Positions 33,836 to 42,360 of a stretch of DNA of 64,000 bases are shown here, piece after piece (position 1 is the first letter of the stretch; every line of letters begins with the position of its first letter). The translations under genes were made by a program, and so were the position numbers. The notes beneath the pieces are model-generated. The model ran no database searches and was not told where the DNA came from. It saw only the letters and a list, made by a program, of their open reading frames with translations. Source of the stretch: Bacillota bacterium (lineage in GTDB: Bacteria > Bacillota > Clostridia > Oscillospirales > Oscillospiraceae); NCBI GenBank assembly GCA_023459875.1, contig JAEWRY010000004.1, positions 6,995 through 70,994 on the forward strand, given 5' to 3'.

Positions 33836-34165
33836 TTACACCTCCAAAACTTGAATGTTGTCGGGATATTCGTCTACCAATTGGGTCAGATAAACCATGA
33901 GCGCCGCGAGTAATGCCTGACAGGTGCTCTCCGCGGTCTGCCCCAGGGAACCGGGAAGGCTCAGGGAGATAAACGCATCCTTTTCCCGCGCCTTGACCGT
34001 GGCGCCGAGGCCTAAAACGTCGTTCACGGCGCATTCGGTGAGGCGCACGGCGCTGGTGACGGCGGCGCAGAGGATATCCGTTCCCTCAGGAGCCAAGCCG
34101 CTGTGCCCCTTTACCTCGAAGCCAACGATACGGCTGAGCTCGGTATGAAAAGAAACGTGAATCAT
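33836..34165 (-). CDS. prp: Ribosomal-processing cysteine protease Prp
   Basis: Cleaves the N-terminal extension of L27 before or during 50S assembly (known for the S. aureus and B. subtilis YsxB homologues). It has 109 residues with the catalytic histidine in VKGHSGLAPEG and the cysteine in DILCAAVTSAV. It sits between rplU (2-bp gap) and rpmA (3-bp gap), its conserved position. Confidence 0.95.
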   Translation of the reverse strand: MIHVSFHTELSRIVGFEVKGHSGLAPEGTDILCAAVTSAVRLTECAVNDVLGLGATVKAREKDAFISLSLPGSLGQTAESTCQALLAALMVYLTQLVDEYPDNIQVLEV

Positions 34166-34167
34166 GA

Positions 34168-34479
34168 TTAAGCCTTGATGGCGTTGATGGTGATCTTGGT
34201 GTAGGGCTGGCGATGGCCCTGGCGGCGGCGGTAGTTCTTCTTGGCGTTATACTTGAAGATCATGATCTTCTTGCTCTTTCCGTTCTTTACCACGTTCGCG
34301 GTCACGGAAGCGCCTTCCACCACGGGAGTGCCGAAGGTGGCGTTCTCTCCGTCCAGAACGGCCAGAACTTTGTCAAAAACAATGGATTCGCCGGCCTCGG
34401 CGGTGAGCTTTTCGATGAAGAGGGTGTCGCCCTCCGCCACCTTGTACTGCTTGCCGCCGGTTTCGATAATTGCGTGCAT
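34168..34479 (-). CDS. rplU: 50S ribosomal protein L21
   Basis: Ribosomal protein L21, 103 residues, beginning MHAIIETGGKQYKV and ending in a basic stretch with KKNYRRRQGHRQPYTKI, both canonical. The ATG at 34479 follows GAGGTG; three extra residues upstream in frame are not used. First gene of rplU-prp-rpmA-obg, with a consensus promoter 90 nt upstream. Confidence 0.97.
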   Translation of the reverse strand: MHAIIETGGKQYKVAEGDTLFIEKLTAEAGESIVFDKVLAVLDGENATFGTPVVEGASVTANVVKNGKSKKIMIFKYNAKKNYRRRQGHRQPYTKITINAIKA

Positions 34480-34568
34480 TCTTTGCACCTCTTTCCTTCA
34501 TTGCGGACTCGCTTTCGGGGGCGAAAATGCTGCCATTTTGCTTAAGGCCCATTCAAAGCGGCTCTGAT

Positions 34569-34597
34569 AGTATATCAATTCAAAATAAGCCTGTCAA
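34569..34597 (-). promoter_or_regulatory. Consensus sigma-A promoter of the rplU operon
   Basis: Minus-strand -35 TTGACA (34592-34597), 17-bp spacer, -10 TATACT (34569-34574). It leaves a leader of about 80 nt, where an L21 autoregulatory leader is known in Firmicutes; I could not confirm that structure. Confidence 0.9.
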
Positions 34598-34684
34598 GTG
34601 GCTTTTTTGCCTTCGGAGGCGGAAAAAACAAGAATCAGAGCGCTGTTTCTGCCGGATCACTCGGCTTTACCCTCAAAAAATGCC

Positions 34685-35620
34685 TCAGCTCTTCTTCGCG
34701 GCCAGAGCGATCCATCCGTTTTTCTCCAATTTTTGCAGCAGCGCAAAGCCGTTTTTCGCAAGAGCCTCCTCCACTTCGCCGGCGCGGCTCTCTATAATGC
34801 CCGAGCACAGAAAGATTCCGCCCTCGGTGAGCATACCGGCAGCCGCGGCCGAAAGGGGGATAATCACGTCTGCCACGATGTTTGCGAGCACGAGGGGATA
34901 GAGTGTTTTTGATAGGGCCCCGGTAAGCCGCTCGTCGGTGAGCACGTCCCCGGCCAGCACGGTATAGCGGTCCTTCCCGATGCTGTTTAAAGCGGCGTTT
35001 TCATAGGCCACGCCCACGGCCTTGGGGTCGATATCCACCGCCGTGGCCTCGCTTGCGCCCAGCAACAGGGCGGCGATGGAGAGTATCCCGCTTCCGCAGC
35101 CCAGGTCCAGCACCGGGCCGCCGGGTGCCACGTAACGCTCCAGCGCCTCCAGGCAGAGCTGGGTGGAGGCGTGAGAGCCGGTGCCGAAGGTGAGGCCGGG
35201 GTTCAGGTACAGCGCCGTGCGTCCGGCGGGAACGGGGGTGTCCCGCTCCCATTCGGGAACGATATAGAGCTGCTCGCCCAGTGTCAGGGGCTTATAATAT
35301 TTCTGCCAGCTGTAAGCCCAGTCGTCCTCCTTCAAGGGAGTCGCGGTATAAGGTAGGGAAATGCCCTCCAGGGACCGGGCCAGAAGCGCCTTTCCGTCGG
35401 AGTCGTCGGTAACGTAGAATTTTACCCGGCACACGCCCTTCATCCGCTCCAGCAGGTCGTCGTCCACATAGTCCCAATACTGCCGGTTCTGCTCCAGGAA
35501 GCGGAGAAATTCCCCTTCCTCCTCGATGACGAGGCCCGTCATGCCGTTAAAAATGAGTTTGGCGGTCAGGTCGTCCAGCCCGGCCGCCGTTGTCTCAATT
35601 GATATTTCCAGCCAAGTCAT
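34685..35620 (-). CDS. prmA: Ribosomal protein L11 methyltransferase
   Basis: Trimethylates lysines of ribosomal protein L11 using S-adenosylmethionine. It has 311 residues, with an N-terminal substrate-recognition domain (about 1-110) and a Rossmann methyltransferase with GPVLDLGCGSGILSIAA and VLANIVADVI. The ATG at 35620 overlaps the degV stop as ATGA. It is the last gene of a pth/mfd-side minus-strand cluster. Confidence 0.93.
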   Translation of the reverse strand: MTWLEISIETTAAGLDDLTAKLIFNGMTGLVIEEEGEFLRFLEQNRQYWDYVDDDLLERMKGVCRVKFYVTDDSDGKALLARSLEGISLPYTATPLKEDDWAYSWQKYYKPLTLGEQLYIVPEWERDTPVPAGRTALYLNPGLTFGTGSHASTQLCLEALERYVAPGGPVLDLGCGSGILSIAALLLGASEATAVDIDPKAVGVAYENAALNSIGKDRYTVLAGDVLTDERLTGALSKTLYPLVLANIVADVIIPLSAAAAGMLTEGGIFLCSGIIESRAGEVEEALAKNGFALLQKLEKNGWIALAAKKS

Positions 35621-36489
35621 CGCTTGCTCCCCATAAAAAAGAGGGCGACGGTGCCGGGTCCGCTGTGAGCGCCCACCACGGGCCCCACGTGATTGACATA
35701 GACCTTTTTCACTCCGAAGCGGGCTTCTATGTCGTCCACAACCTTCTGAGCGTCCTCCGGGCAGTCGCCGTGGGAAAGAAAGACAGTCTGATCCCCCTTA
35801 TTGAGGGCAGACTCTTCCATGTGGTCCACCAAAGCCTTGAGGGAGGCGGCTCTTCCTCTCGTCTTGCCCATGCTGATAAGACGTCCCGCGTCGTCCACGT
35901 GGAGTACCGGCTTGATGGAGAGCATGGTGCCCACCAGGGCGGTGGCGGCGGAAACCCGGCCACCCCGCTTGAGAAAGTTGAGATCGTCCACGGTAAACCA
36001 GTGGCAGAGGTTCAGCTTGTGTTCCTCCGTCCAGTCTCTTACCTCTTCGATGCTCCTGCCCTTGCTCCGTTCCTTGCAGGCAAGGTAGACCAGCATCCCC
36101 TGTCCCATTGAGGCGCAGAGGGTATCGACGGTAAATATTTTTCGCTCGGGATATTTTTCCCGCATCTCGCTCACGGCCACGAAGGAGGACTGGTAGGTGG
36201 CCGAGAGATTGGAGGAAAAGGCCAGAATGAGCACGTCCCTCCCGGAGGAAAGAATAGGTTCCATCGCCTCGCTATAGTCAGCCACGTTCACGGCGGCCGT
36301 AGTGGCCATTTCTCCGTCTCTCAGCATTGCGTAAAATTCTTTGACGGGCATTTCACGGTCGTCGGGGTAATTATGGTAGGTTTTATTCTGAATGGTAAAG
36401 GAGAGAGGGAGAACCTGCACTCCCGCTTCCGCGACCAGCTCGGGTGTGAGATCGGCGGAGGAATCGGTGATGATAACGAAATCAGACAT
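35617..36489 (-). CDS. DegV-family fatty-acid-binding protein
   Basis: A 290-residue DegV-fold protein; family members bind a fatty acid and several act as FakB carriers for FakA. It starts MSDFVIITDSSADLTPELV, with FAVKEFYA-like MPVKEFYAMLRDGEM, TTAAVN, FSSNLSATYQS and late HVGPVVGAHSGPGT, the conserved lipid-contact region. The start is the ATG at 36489; an upstream extension in frame is not family-like. It overlaps prmA by 4 bp. A FakB role with FakA at 27237 is plausible but not shown. Confidence 0.9.
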   Translation of the reverse strand: MSDFVIITDSSADLTPELVAEAGVQVLPLSFTIQNKTYHNYPDDREMPVKEFYAMLRDGEMATTAAVNVADYSEAMEPILSSGRDVLILAFSSNLSATYQSSFVAVSEMREKYPERKIFTVDTLCASMGQGMLVYLACKERSKGRSIEEVRDWTEEHKLNLCHWFTVDDLNFLKRGGRVSAATALVGTMLSIKPVLHVDDAGRLISMGKTRGRAASLKALVDHMEESALNKGDQTVFLSHGDCPEDAQKVVDDIEARFGVKKVYVNHVGPVVGAHSGPGTVALFFMGSKR

Positions 36490-36523
36490 AATTAGTTCCC
36501 TTCTGCGCCGCGGAGCGGCCGTT

Positions 36524-37051
36524 TCATTTCCCCTTTTCCTTTTTGGGGGCAGGGGGTTCGAGAAGCGCAAGCAGACGCGTGCAGGCGAGCCTCGCGGCGT
36601 AGCTGTCCAGCGCCAGTGTGAGCGCAAGGGTGGCGAGCGCCTCTGGCGTCTGCACTTCCTCGTCCAGCCGGTCGGCCGCGCCGGAAAGAGCGCCGTCCAA
36701 GACGGTACAGAACTCTTCATAGAGGCACTTGGCGTCCCGCCCCTCGCCCAGCGCGGTGAGCAGAGTCTGGATTTCCTTCACCGAGAGCACCTGCTTGAGG
36801 GCGGAGATGGCGGTGAGGTGGGCCAGATGGTCGCGGGTGTAGTGCTTCCCCTGGGCTCTGGGAAGGAGCTTTTCCTTACTGTAGTTGTTCACCATGGCGG
36901 AGGTGAGCTTTTCCTTCTCGTCGAAGGCGATGAGCTGACGGGGGAGGTAAGAGAGGACCTGGTCCATATACAGATTGATGTCGGGAAGCAAGTCCCATGG
37001 AATCGGGCGTTCCGTCCTGAGTTGCTGCTTGAGCGTATCCAGATGCTCCAT
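36524..37051 (-). CDS. DUF1836 protein
   Basis: A 175-residue DUF1836-family protein with an N-terminal MerR/HTH-like fold by family knowledge; function unknown. The DUF core is LPRQLIAFDEKEKLTSAMVN, NYSKEKLLPRAQGKHYTRDHLAHL and LKQVLSVKEIQTLL. The C-terminal third is alanine/leucine-rich helix ending PPAPKKEKGK. It lies 70 bp after mfd and 34 bp before degV on the same strand, so it may be cotranscribed with both. Confidence 0.82.
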   Translation of the reverse strand: MEHLDTLKQQLRTERPIPWDLLPDINLYMDQVLSYLPRQLIAFDEKEKLTSAMVNNYSKEKLLPRAQGKHYTRDHLAHLTAISALKQVLSVKEIQTLLTALGEGRDAKCLYEEFCTVLDGALSGAADRLDEEVQTPEALATLALTLALDSYAARLACTRLLALLEPPAPKKEKGK

Positions 37052-37121
37052 ATCGCGCCTCCATTTTTCAGTATTCTATCACATATCATTTCTAATTGCA
37101 AAGCCAAAATCCATTGCGCGA

Positions 37122-40100
37122 CTAGTTTTTAGGTGGCATAACGCCGTTATCTGGGGAAGGCCTCTCCGCCGTTCCCTTGGTTTCCGCAAAATCCGCCACC
37201 AAGTTTCTTCCCAGCCTGAGCACGTCCTCTCCCTTTTTAAGGCGCAGCGAGAGGTAGGGCCGCTCACCCGCCGAGTAAAGGAGCCTGCCCCGGTATTTCT
37301 CCCTGGAGCAGAGCGCGGCCACCCGGCGGAACTCCGGAGCGGTCAGGTAGAAATTGAGGTTGTCTCCCTTTTGTGAAATCTCGCTTATGGCGCATTTTGA
37401 GGCGTTTGCCCGGAGAAGGGCCACATCTACCAGCTCGCCCACCGGCTTGGGGGGATCGCCGTAGCGGTCGATGAGCTCGTCGATGAGATCGTCCGCGTCC
37501 TCCTGGCTGCGGATGTGGGCGATGCGCCGGTAGAGGTCCAGCCGCTGCTCGGGGGAGGGGACGTAGTCGTCGGGGATGGATGCCTCCACGTTGAGATCGG
37601 CGGAGCATTCGGCGGTTCTGGTTGCCGTCTCGCCACGCTCCTCCAGTACCGCCTCCTCCAGGAGCTTGAGATACATGTCGTAGCCCACGCTCATAAGGAA
37701 CCCTGACTGCTCGGGGCCAAGCACATTTCCGGCGCCCCGAATCTCCAGGTCCCGCATGGCGATTTTAAAGCCCGCGCCGAAGGCCGCGAAGTCCCGGATG
37801 GCCGCGAGCCGCTTGGCGGCTACCTCGGAGAGCGCCTTGCCCGTCCGGAAGGTCATATACGCGTATGCCCGCCGGGAGGAACGCCCCACCCGGCCGCGGA
37901 TCTGATGGAGCTGGGAGAGACCCAGCCGGTCCGCATCCTCAATGATGAGGGTGTTCACGTTCGACAGGTCGATGCCGGCCTCGATGATGGTGGTGCACAC
38001 CAGCACGTCCACCTCTCCGTCGGTCATGGCGCTCATGACCCGGCCCAGCTCCTCCTGGTTCATCTTGCCGTGGGCCACCGCCACCCGCACATCCCCGCCC
38101 AGCGTATCCTCGATGCGCTTGGCGGCGCGGTAGATGGTTTCCACCCGGTTGTGGAGGTAGTAGACCTGGCCGTGCCGCTCCAGCTCCCGCTGCATGGCGG
38201 CGGCCAGAATCCCCCAGTCGTGTTCCAGCACATAGGTCTGCACCGGCTGCCTGCCCACGGGCGGCTCCTCCAGGACCGACATGTCGCGGATACCGGAAAG
38301 AGCCATGTTGAGGGTGCGAGGGATGGGCGTTGCCGACAGGGTGAGAACGTCAACCTGGCGGGCGATTTCTTTGAGCCGTTCCTTCTGAGTGACCCCGAAG
38401 CGCTGTTCCTCATCCACCACAAGAAGGCCAAGGTCCCGGAAGACCAGGTCCTTCTGAAGAAGCCTGTGGGTGCCGATGAGAAGGTCGATGGAGCCGTCGG
38501 CGAGCTTCCGGAGCGTCTCCTTAATCTGAGCGCTGTTGCGGAAGCGGCTCACCACGTCCACCTCCACCGGAAAACCGGAGAACCGCTCCAGCGCGGTGAG
38601 ATAGTGCTGTCTTGCCAGTACTGTGGTGGGAACCAGAATGGCAGCCTGTTTATGATCCAGGATGCATTTCATGACCGCCCGGAAGGCCACCTCGGTCTTT
38701 CCGTATCCCACGTCCCCGCAGAGCAGACGGTCCATGGGAAGGGACTTCTCCATGTCCTCCTTGACCTCGGAGATGCACCGCAGCTGGTCGTCGGTCTCGG
38801 CGTATTCAAAGTCATCTTCAAACTCCCGCTGGAGAGCGGAGTCGGGGGAAAAGGCGAAGCCGGGACGCTTCTGGCGTTCGGCATAAAGCAAAATAAGGCC
38901 TTTGGCAAGCTCCTTGGCTGCTTTTTTTGCCCGGCTCTTGGTTTTTTCCCACTCCATTCCGCCGAGCTTGGAGAGCTTTTTAACACTGACGTCTTCTCCG
39001 CTGCCGATATATTTGGAGATGAGGTCCAGCTGGGTGGCGGGGACATAGAGGGCGTCGGCTCCCGCGTAGTGGAGCTTCACATAGTCCTTCTCCACGCCGT
39101 CCACCGTCATCTTGACCATGCCCACGAACCGGCCGATGCCGTGGTGCTCGTGAACCACCAGATCCCCGTTTGTGAGGTCGGTGTAGCTCTCCAGCTTCTG
39201 GCGGCTGGTGGTGGCAGCACGCTTTTTGTGGGGGCGGACGCGGTCTCCCTCGCCCTCGGTGAGCACAGCCAGCTTAGCGTCCGGGTATTCCAGACCGGCG
39301 GAGAGACCTCCCACGGCGATGACGATTTTGCCTGCCGCGGGCAGCTCATGGAGCTTAAAATCCACCGCCGAGCGAACCTTGCGCTCCCTGAGAAGGGTCT
39401 GGAGGTTCAGCGCGCTGCGCTCGCTGGGCGCCAGAACAACAGTGCCGAAATCGGCGGTCTGGTAGCTGATGAGATCGACGCATGCGGCTTCCAGATTGTT
39501 CCCGTAGGCGGGCAATTGCCTCGCCTGAACGGGAATCAGGGTGCGGGGAGGAAGAGGCCACGCGGTAGTGATAAAAGAATCCAGCCACACAAGGGGCCAA
39601 TCGTCCAGGGCGGAGAGCAGCTCATCCAGCGAACGGGCAAAGACCGCGTGTTTCCCGGGAATCGCCTGGGTCTCAATGAGAACCTTCACATCCTCCTCCA
39701 GCTGCCACTGATATGCCCTTGCCCGCTCTGAAACCCGGGAGCTCTCGGAGAAGAGCACCACCGCGTCGGGGGGCAGATAATCCGCCGCCGTGGCCATACG
39801 GGGGTAAGCCGCACTCAGAGCCAGGTCCCCCGCGGGGCAGTCCTTGGCGGAAGAGTAAGCCGTGAGGACCTCGGTGGCCGGAAGGATGGCGGCGGCGTCC
39901 AGCTGGGCCACCCTGCGCTGGGTGGATACCTGAAAGGAGCCCATGGTGTCTATCTCGTCCCCCCAGAATTCCGCCCGCACGGGCAACTCGCTCCCGGGGG
40001 AAAAAACGTCCAGAATTCCGCCCCGCAGGGCAAACTGCCCCATGCCCTCCACCTGGTCGCAACGGGCATAACCCAGCTTTGTGAGTTTGTCCGCCAGCTC

Positions 40101-40550
40101 GGCCAGGTCATAGGCGACGCCCGTGGTGAGGGAAAAACAGATTTGCCCGAAGAGTTCCTTTGGCAGGGTGCGCTGCAGCAGCGCCTCCACCGTGGCCGTT
40201 ACCACCCCGATTTTCCCCTCGGACATGATGTGCAGCATGGAAAGCCGCCGGTGCTCCCACTCTCGGGAGACCGTGGCGGCCGGGTGAAAGGTGAATTCCC
40301 TGGCGCCCAGGAAGCCCACGCTTTCTCCGGAAAAGGCCTCGATATCCCGCGCCAGCCGGCTGCTCTCGTTCTCGTCGGCGCATACCAGCACCACCGGCCG
40401 TCCCGTGTCCCGCCGCAGCCCGGCTGCAAAATGGGCCCGATGGACGGCGGACAAGCCGGAAACCGCCGCGGGCACGGCCCCGTTATCAAGGGCGGCAAGC
40501 AGACGGCGGTAAGAAGGCAGGGAGCCGAGAAGATCGGTCAATAAATTCAT
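37122..40550 (-). CDS. mfd: Transcription-repair coupling factor Mfd
   Basis: Removes RNA polymerase stalled at DNA lesions and recruits UvrA. It has 1142 residues, in order UvrB-homology domains (about 1-330), the RNA-polymerase-interacting domain (GDLVVHEHHGIGRFVGM, about 480-560), the RecG-like motor with Walker A CGDVGYGKTEVAFRA, LLVVDEEQRFGV and LSATPIPRTLNMA, QIRGRVGRS, and the C-terminal TRCF domain. The ATG at 40550 follows GGAGAG. It follows pth in the order known from B. subtilis. Confidence 0.97.
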   Translation of the reverse strand: MNLLTDLLGSLPSYRRLLAALDNGAVPAAVSGLSAVHRAHFAAGLRRDTGRPVVLVCADENESSRLARDIEAFSGESVGFLGAREFTFHPAATVSREWEHRRLSMLHIMSEGKIGVVTATVEALLQRTLPKELFGQICFSLTTGVAYDLAELADKLTKLGYARCDQVEGMGQFALRGGILDVFSPGSELPVRAEFWGDEIDTMGSFQVSTQRRVAQLDAAAILPATEVLTAYSSAKDCPAGDLALSAAYPRMATAADYLPPDAVVLFSESSRVSERARAYQWQLEEDVKVLIETQAIPGKHAVFARSLDELLSALDDWPLVWLDSFITTAWPLPPRTLIPVQARQLPAYGNNLEAACVDLISYQTADFGTVVLAPSERSALNLQTLLRERKVRSAVDFKLHELPAAGKIVIAVGGLSAGLEYPDAKLAVLTEGEGDRVRPHKKRAATTSRQKLESYTDLTNGDLVVHEHHGIGRFVGMVKMTVDGVEKDYVKLHYAGADALYVPATQLDLISKYIGSGEDVSVKKLSKLGGMEWEKTKSRAKKAAKELAKGLILLYAERQKRPGFAFSPDSALQREFEDDFEYAETDDQLRCISEVKEDMEKSLPMDRLLCGDVGYGKTEVAFRAVMKCILDHKQAAILVPTTVLARQHYLTALERFSGFPVEVDVVSRFRNSAQIKETLRKLADGSIDLLIGTHRLLQKDLVFRDLGLLVVDEEQRFGVTQKERLKEIARQVDVLTLSATPIPRTLNMALSGIRDMSVLEEPPVGRQPVQTYVLEHDWGILAAAMQRELERHGQVYYLHNRVETIYRAAKRIEDTLGGDVRVAVAHGKMNQEELGRVMSAMTDGEVDVLVCTTIIEAGIDLSNVNTLIIEDADRLGLSQLHQIRGRVGRSSRRAYAYMTFRTGKALSEVAAKRLAAIRDFAAFGAGFKIAMRDLEIRGAGNVLGPEQSGFLMSVGYDMYLKLLEEAVLEERGETATRTAECSADLNVEASIPDDYVPSPEQRLDLYRRIAHIRSQEDADDLIDELIDRYGDPPKPVGELVDVALLRANASKCAISEISQKGDNLNFYLTAPEFRRVAALCSREKYRGRLLYSAGERPYLSLRLKKGEDVLRLGRNLVADFAETKGTAERPSPDNGVMPPKN

Positions 40551-40600
40551 AGCGCTCTCCAAATGTAAAAAAATGGAAGGTATAGCTGCAAACAGAGATG

Positions 40601-40624
40601 CTCCCCCGGTGAAAACCGCGGGAG
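40601..40624 (-). other. Imperfect hairpin between pth and mfd
   Basis: CTCCCCCGGT (40601-40610) with ACCGCGGGAG (40615-40624), one C-C mismatch and a GAAA loop. There is no T-tract. It could be an RNA-stabilising or weak termination structure. Confidence 0.45.
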
Positions 40625-40668
40625 GGATCATTTTCATATACGATGATGATGCAGAAATGCGCGGCAGA

Positions 40669-41259
40669 CTAGTTGAATTTACCCATGGCCTTTTCGACGC
40701 CCTCAGAGAGAATGCACTCCACCCCGTCGGCCGCCCGGAGGACGGAAGCGGTTATCAGTTTGTTATCCTCGGGAGTAAAGGAAGAGAGGACCCAGTCTGC
40801 CAGGTCGAAATCCGGGTGTGGCTTGCTCCCCACCCCCACCTTCAGACGGGGAAATTCCTCGGTGCCCAGACGGGCGATGATGCTCTTGAGGCCGTTGTGA
40901 CCACCAGCGCTCCCCTCCCGGCGCACGCGGATTTTACCCAGGGGCAGGGAAATATCGTCGCACACCACCAGCACATGGGACGCCTCGAGCTTATAAAACC
41001 GGGCGGCTTCGCCCACCGCCTCGCCGGAGAGGTTCATATAGGTCACGGGCTTCATGAGCAGCGCCTTAGCCCCCCCTACCGTGGCCTGAGCGGTGAGGGC
41101 GCGGAAACGGAGACGCTGGATGGATGCGCGCTGCCGTCCGGCCAGCTCGTCGCCCACCCGGAAGCCCACATTGTGACGGGTATTTTCATATTTGTCTCCG
41201 GGATTCCCCAGAAAAACCAGCAGCCAGTCGGTGCCGCCGCGCTGCCTCCCAAAAAACAT
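40669..41259 (-). CDS. pth: Peptidyl-tRNA hydrolase
   Basis: Releases tRNA from prematurely dropped peptidyl-tRNA. It has 196 residues, with FLGNPGDKYENTRHNVGF holding the catalytic histidine, PVTYMNLSGEAV, VVCDDISLPLGKIRVR and GSAGGHNGLKSI. The first 8 residues (MFFGRQRG) form a short extra N-terminus; GAGGTGA precedes the ATG. It lies between prs and mfd, as in B. subtilis (spoVC). Confidence 0.95.
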   Translation of the reverse strand: MFFGRQRGGTDWLLVFLGNPGDKYENTRHNVGFRVGDELAGRQRASIQRLRFRALTAQATVGGAKALLMKPVTYMNLSGEAVGEAARFYKLEASHVLVVCDDISLPLGKIRVRREGSAGGHNGLKSIIARLGTEEFPRLKVGVGSKPHPDFDLADWVLSSFTPEDNKLITASVLRAADGVECILSEGVEKAMGKFN

Positions 41260-41303
41260 ATGTCACCTCATGTAAAAATCATGCCGCTTACCGGCTCAAA
41301 AAA

Positions 41304-41341
41304 TGAAAGCCGCGGGGCGAAGCGCCGCTTTCGCCCCGCGG
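41304..41341 (-). terminator. Terminator after prs
   Basis: 11-bp stem CCGCGGGGCGA (41310-41320) with 41331-41341 and a 10-nt loop. On the minus strand it is followed by CTTTCATTTTTTGAG. It separates prs from pth. Confidence 0.85.
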
Positions 41342-41358
41342 TCTGTCTTCCGGAGTGC

Positions 41359-42321
41359 TCAGCTGAAGAGCCTGGAAACGGACACCTCGTGGTAGATATA
41401 CTCAATGGCCTCGGCAAACATATTGGCCACGGAAAGGTACTTGATTTTGCTGCAGGCTACGGTGTCGGTACGGCGGGGAATGGTGTCAAGAAAGACGATT
41501 TCCTTGATGACGCTGTTTTCAATGCGCTCCACAGCCGGGCCGGAGAGGACGCCGTGGCTGGCGCAGGCGTATACCTCCGTCGCGCCGCCCAGATCGACCA
41601 GTGCCTTGGCTGCGCCGCACAGGGAGCCGCCGGTGTCCACCATATCGTCGAAGAGGATAACGCGCTTGTCCCTCACGTCGCCGATAATATTCATGACCTC
41701 GGAAGAGTTGGCCTTCTGGCGGCGTTTGTCTACGATGGCGAGACCCATGCCCAGCTTCTGGGCGAAGGTACGCGCCCGGGAGACCGAGCCAACGTCCGGG
41801 GAGACGACGACCGTGTTGTCGTGGTCGGATGCGAAGCGATTGGTGAAGTACTCGGCGAAAATAGGATTGCCCAGGAGATTGTCTACCGGGATATCAAAGA
41901 AGCCCTGGATCTGGGAGGCGTGAAGGTCCATGGTGAGGACCCGGTCGGCGCCCGCCCTGGTGATGAGGTTGGCTACCAGCTTTGCGGAAATGGGATCGCG
42001 GGGCTTGGCCTTACGGTCCTGCCGGGCATAGCCGAAGTAAGGGATCACAGCGGTGATCCGGCCGGCGGAAGCGCGCTTAAAGGCGTCAATCATGATGAGC
42101 ATTTCCATAAGATTGTCGTTCACGGGGGAGGAGGTGGACTGAACCACGAACACATCGGAACCGCGCACCGTTTCATAAATGGAGACAAAGCTTTCTCCGT
42201 CGGAGAAAGTGCCGACTTCCGCATTGCCGAGAGAAAGTCCCAGCTCTTTGCAGATGTCGCCCGCCAAAGGTCGGTTGGAGTTACCAGAGAATATTTTGAT
42301 ATCCTTGCCGTGTGCAATCAT
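41359..42321 (-). CDS. prs: Ribose-phosphate pyrophosphokinase
   Basis: Makes PRPP from ribose-5-phosphate and ATP. It has 320 residues, with the early FSGNSNRPLAGDIC, YFGYARQDRKAKPRDPISAK, VVSPDVGSVSRAR and the PRPP-binding loop ILFDDMVDTGGSL. It follows the GlmU-like gene by 39 bp, the gcaD-prs order of Firmicutes. Confidence 0.96.
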   Translation of the reverse strand: MIAHGKDIKIFSGNSNRPLAGDICKELGLSLGNAEVGTFSDGESFVSIYETVRGSDVFVVQSTSSPVNDNLMEMLIMIDAFKRASAGRITAVIPYFGYARQDRKAKPRDPISAKLVANLITRAGADRVLTMDLHASQIQGFFDIPVDNLLGNPIFAEYFTNRFASDHDNTVVVSPDVGSVSRARTFAQKLGMGLAIVDKRRQKANSSEVMNIIGDVRDKRVILFDDMVDTGGSLCGAAKALVDLGGATEVYACASHGVLSGPAVERIENSVIKEIVFLDTIPRRTDTVACSKIKYLSVANMFAEAIEYIYHEVSVSRLFS

Positions 42322-42360
42322 TTTGCATCCATTCCTCTCAGCATCGTCAAATATGTAAAT

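Noticed and set aside
34480..34568. L21 autoregulatory leader RNA
   Set aside because: Position and length fit the known element, but I could not verify its structure, so it is only mentioned with the promoter.
37905..39731. 608-residue plus-strand open frame opposite mfd
   Set aside because: Shadow of mfd; no family motifs and no ribosome site.
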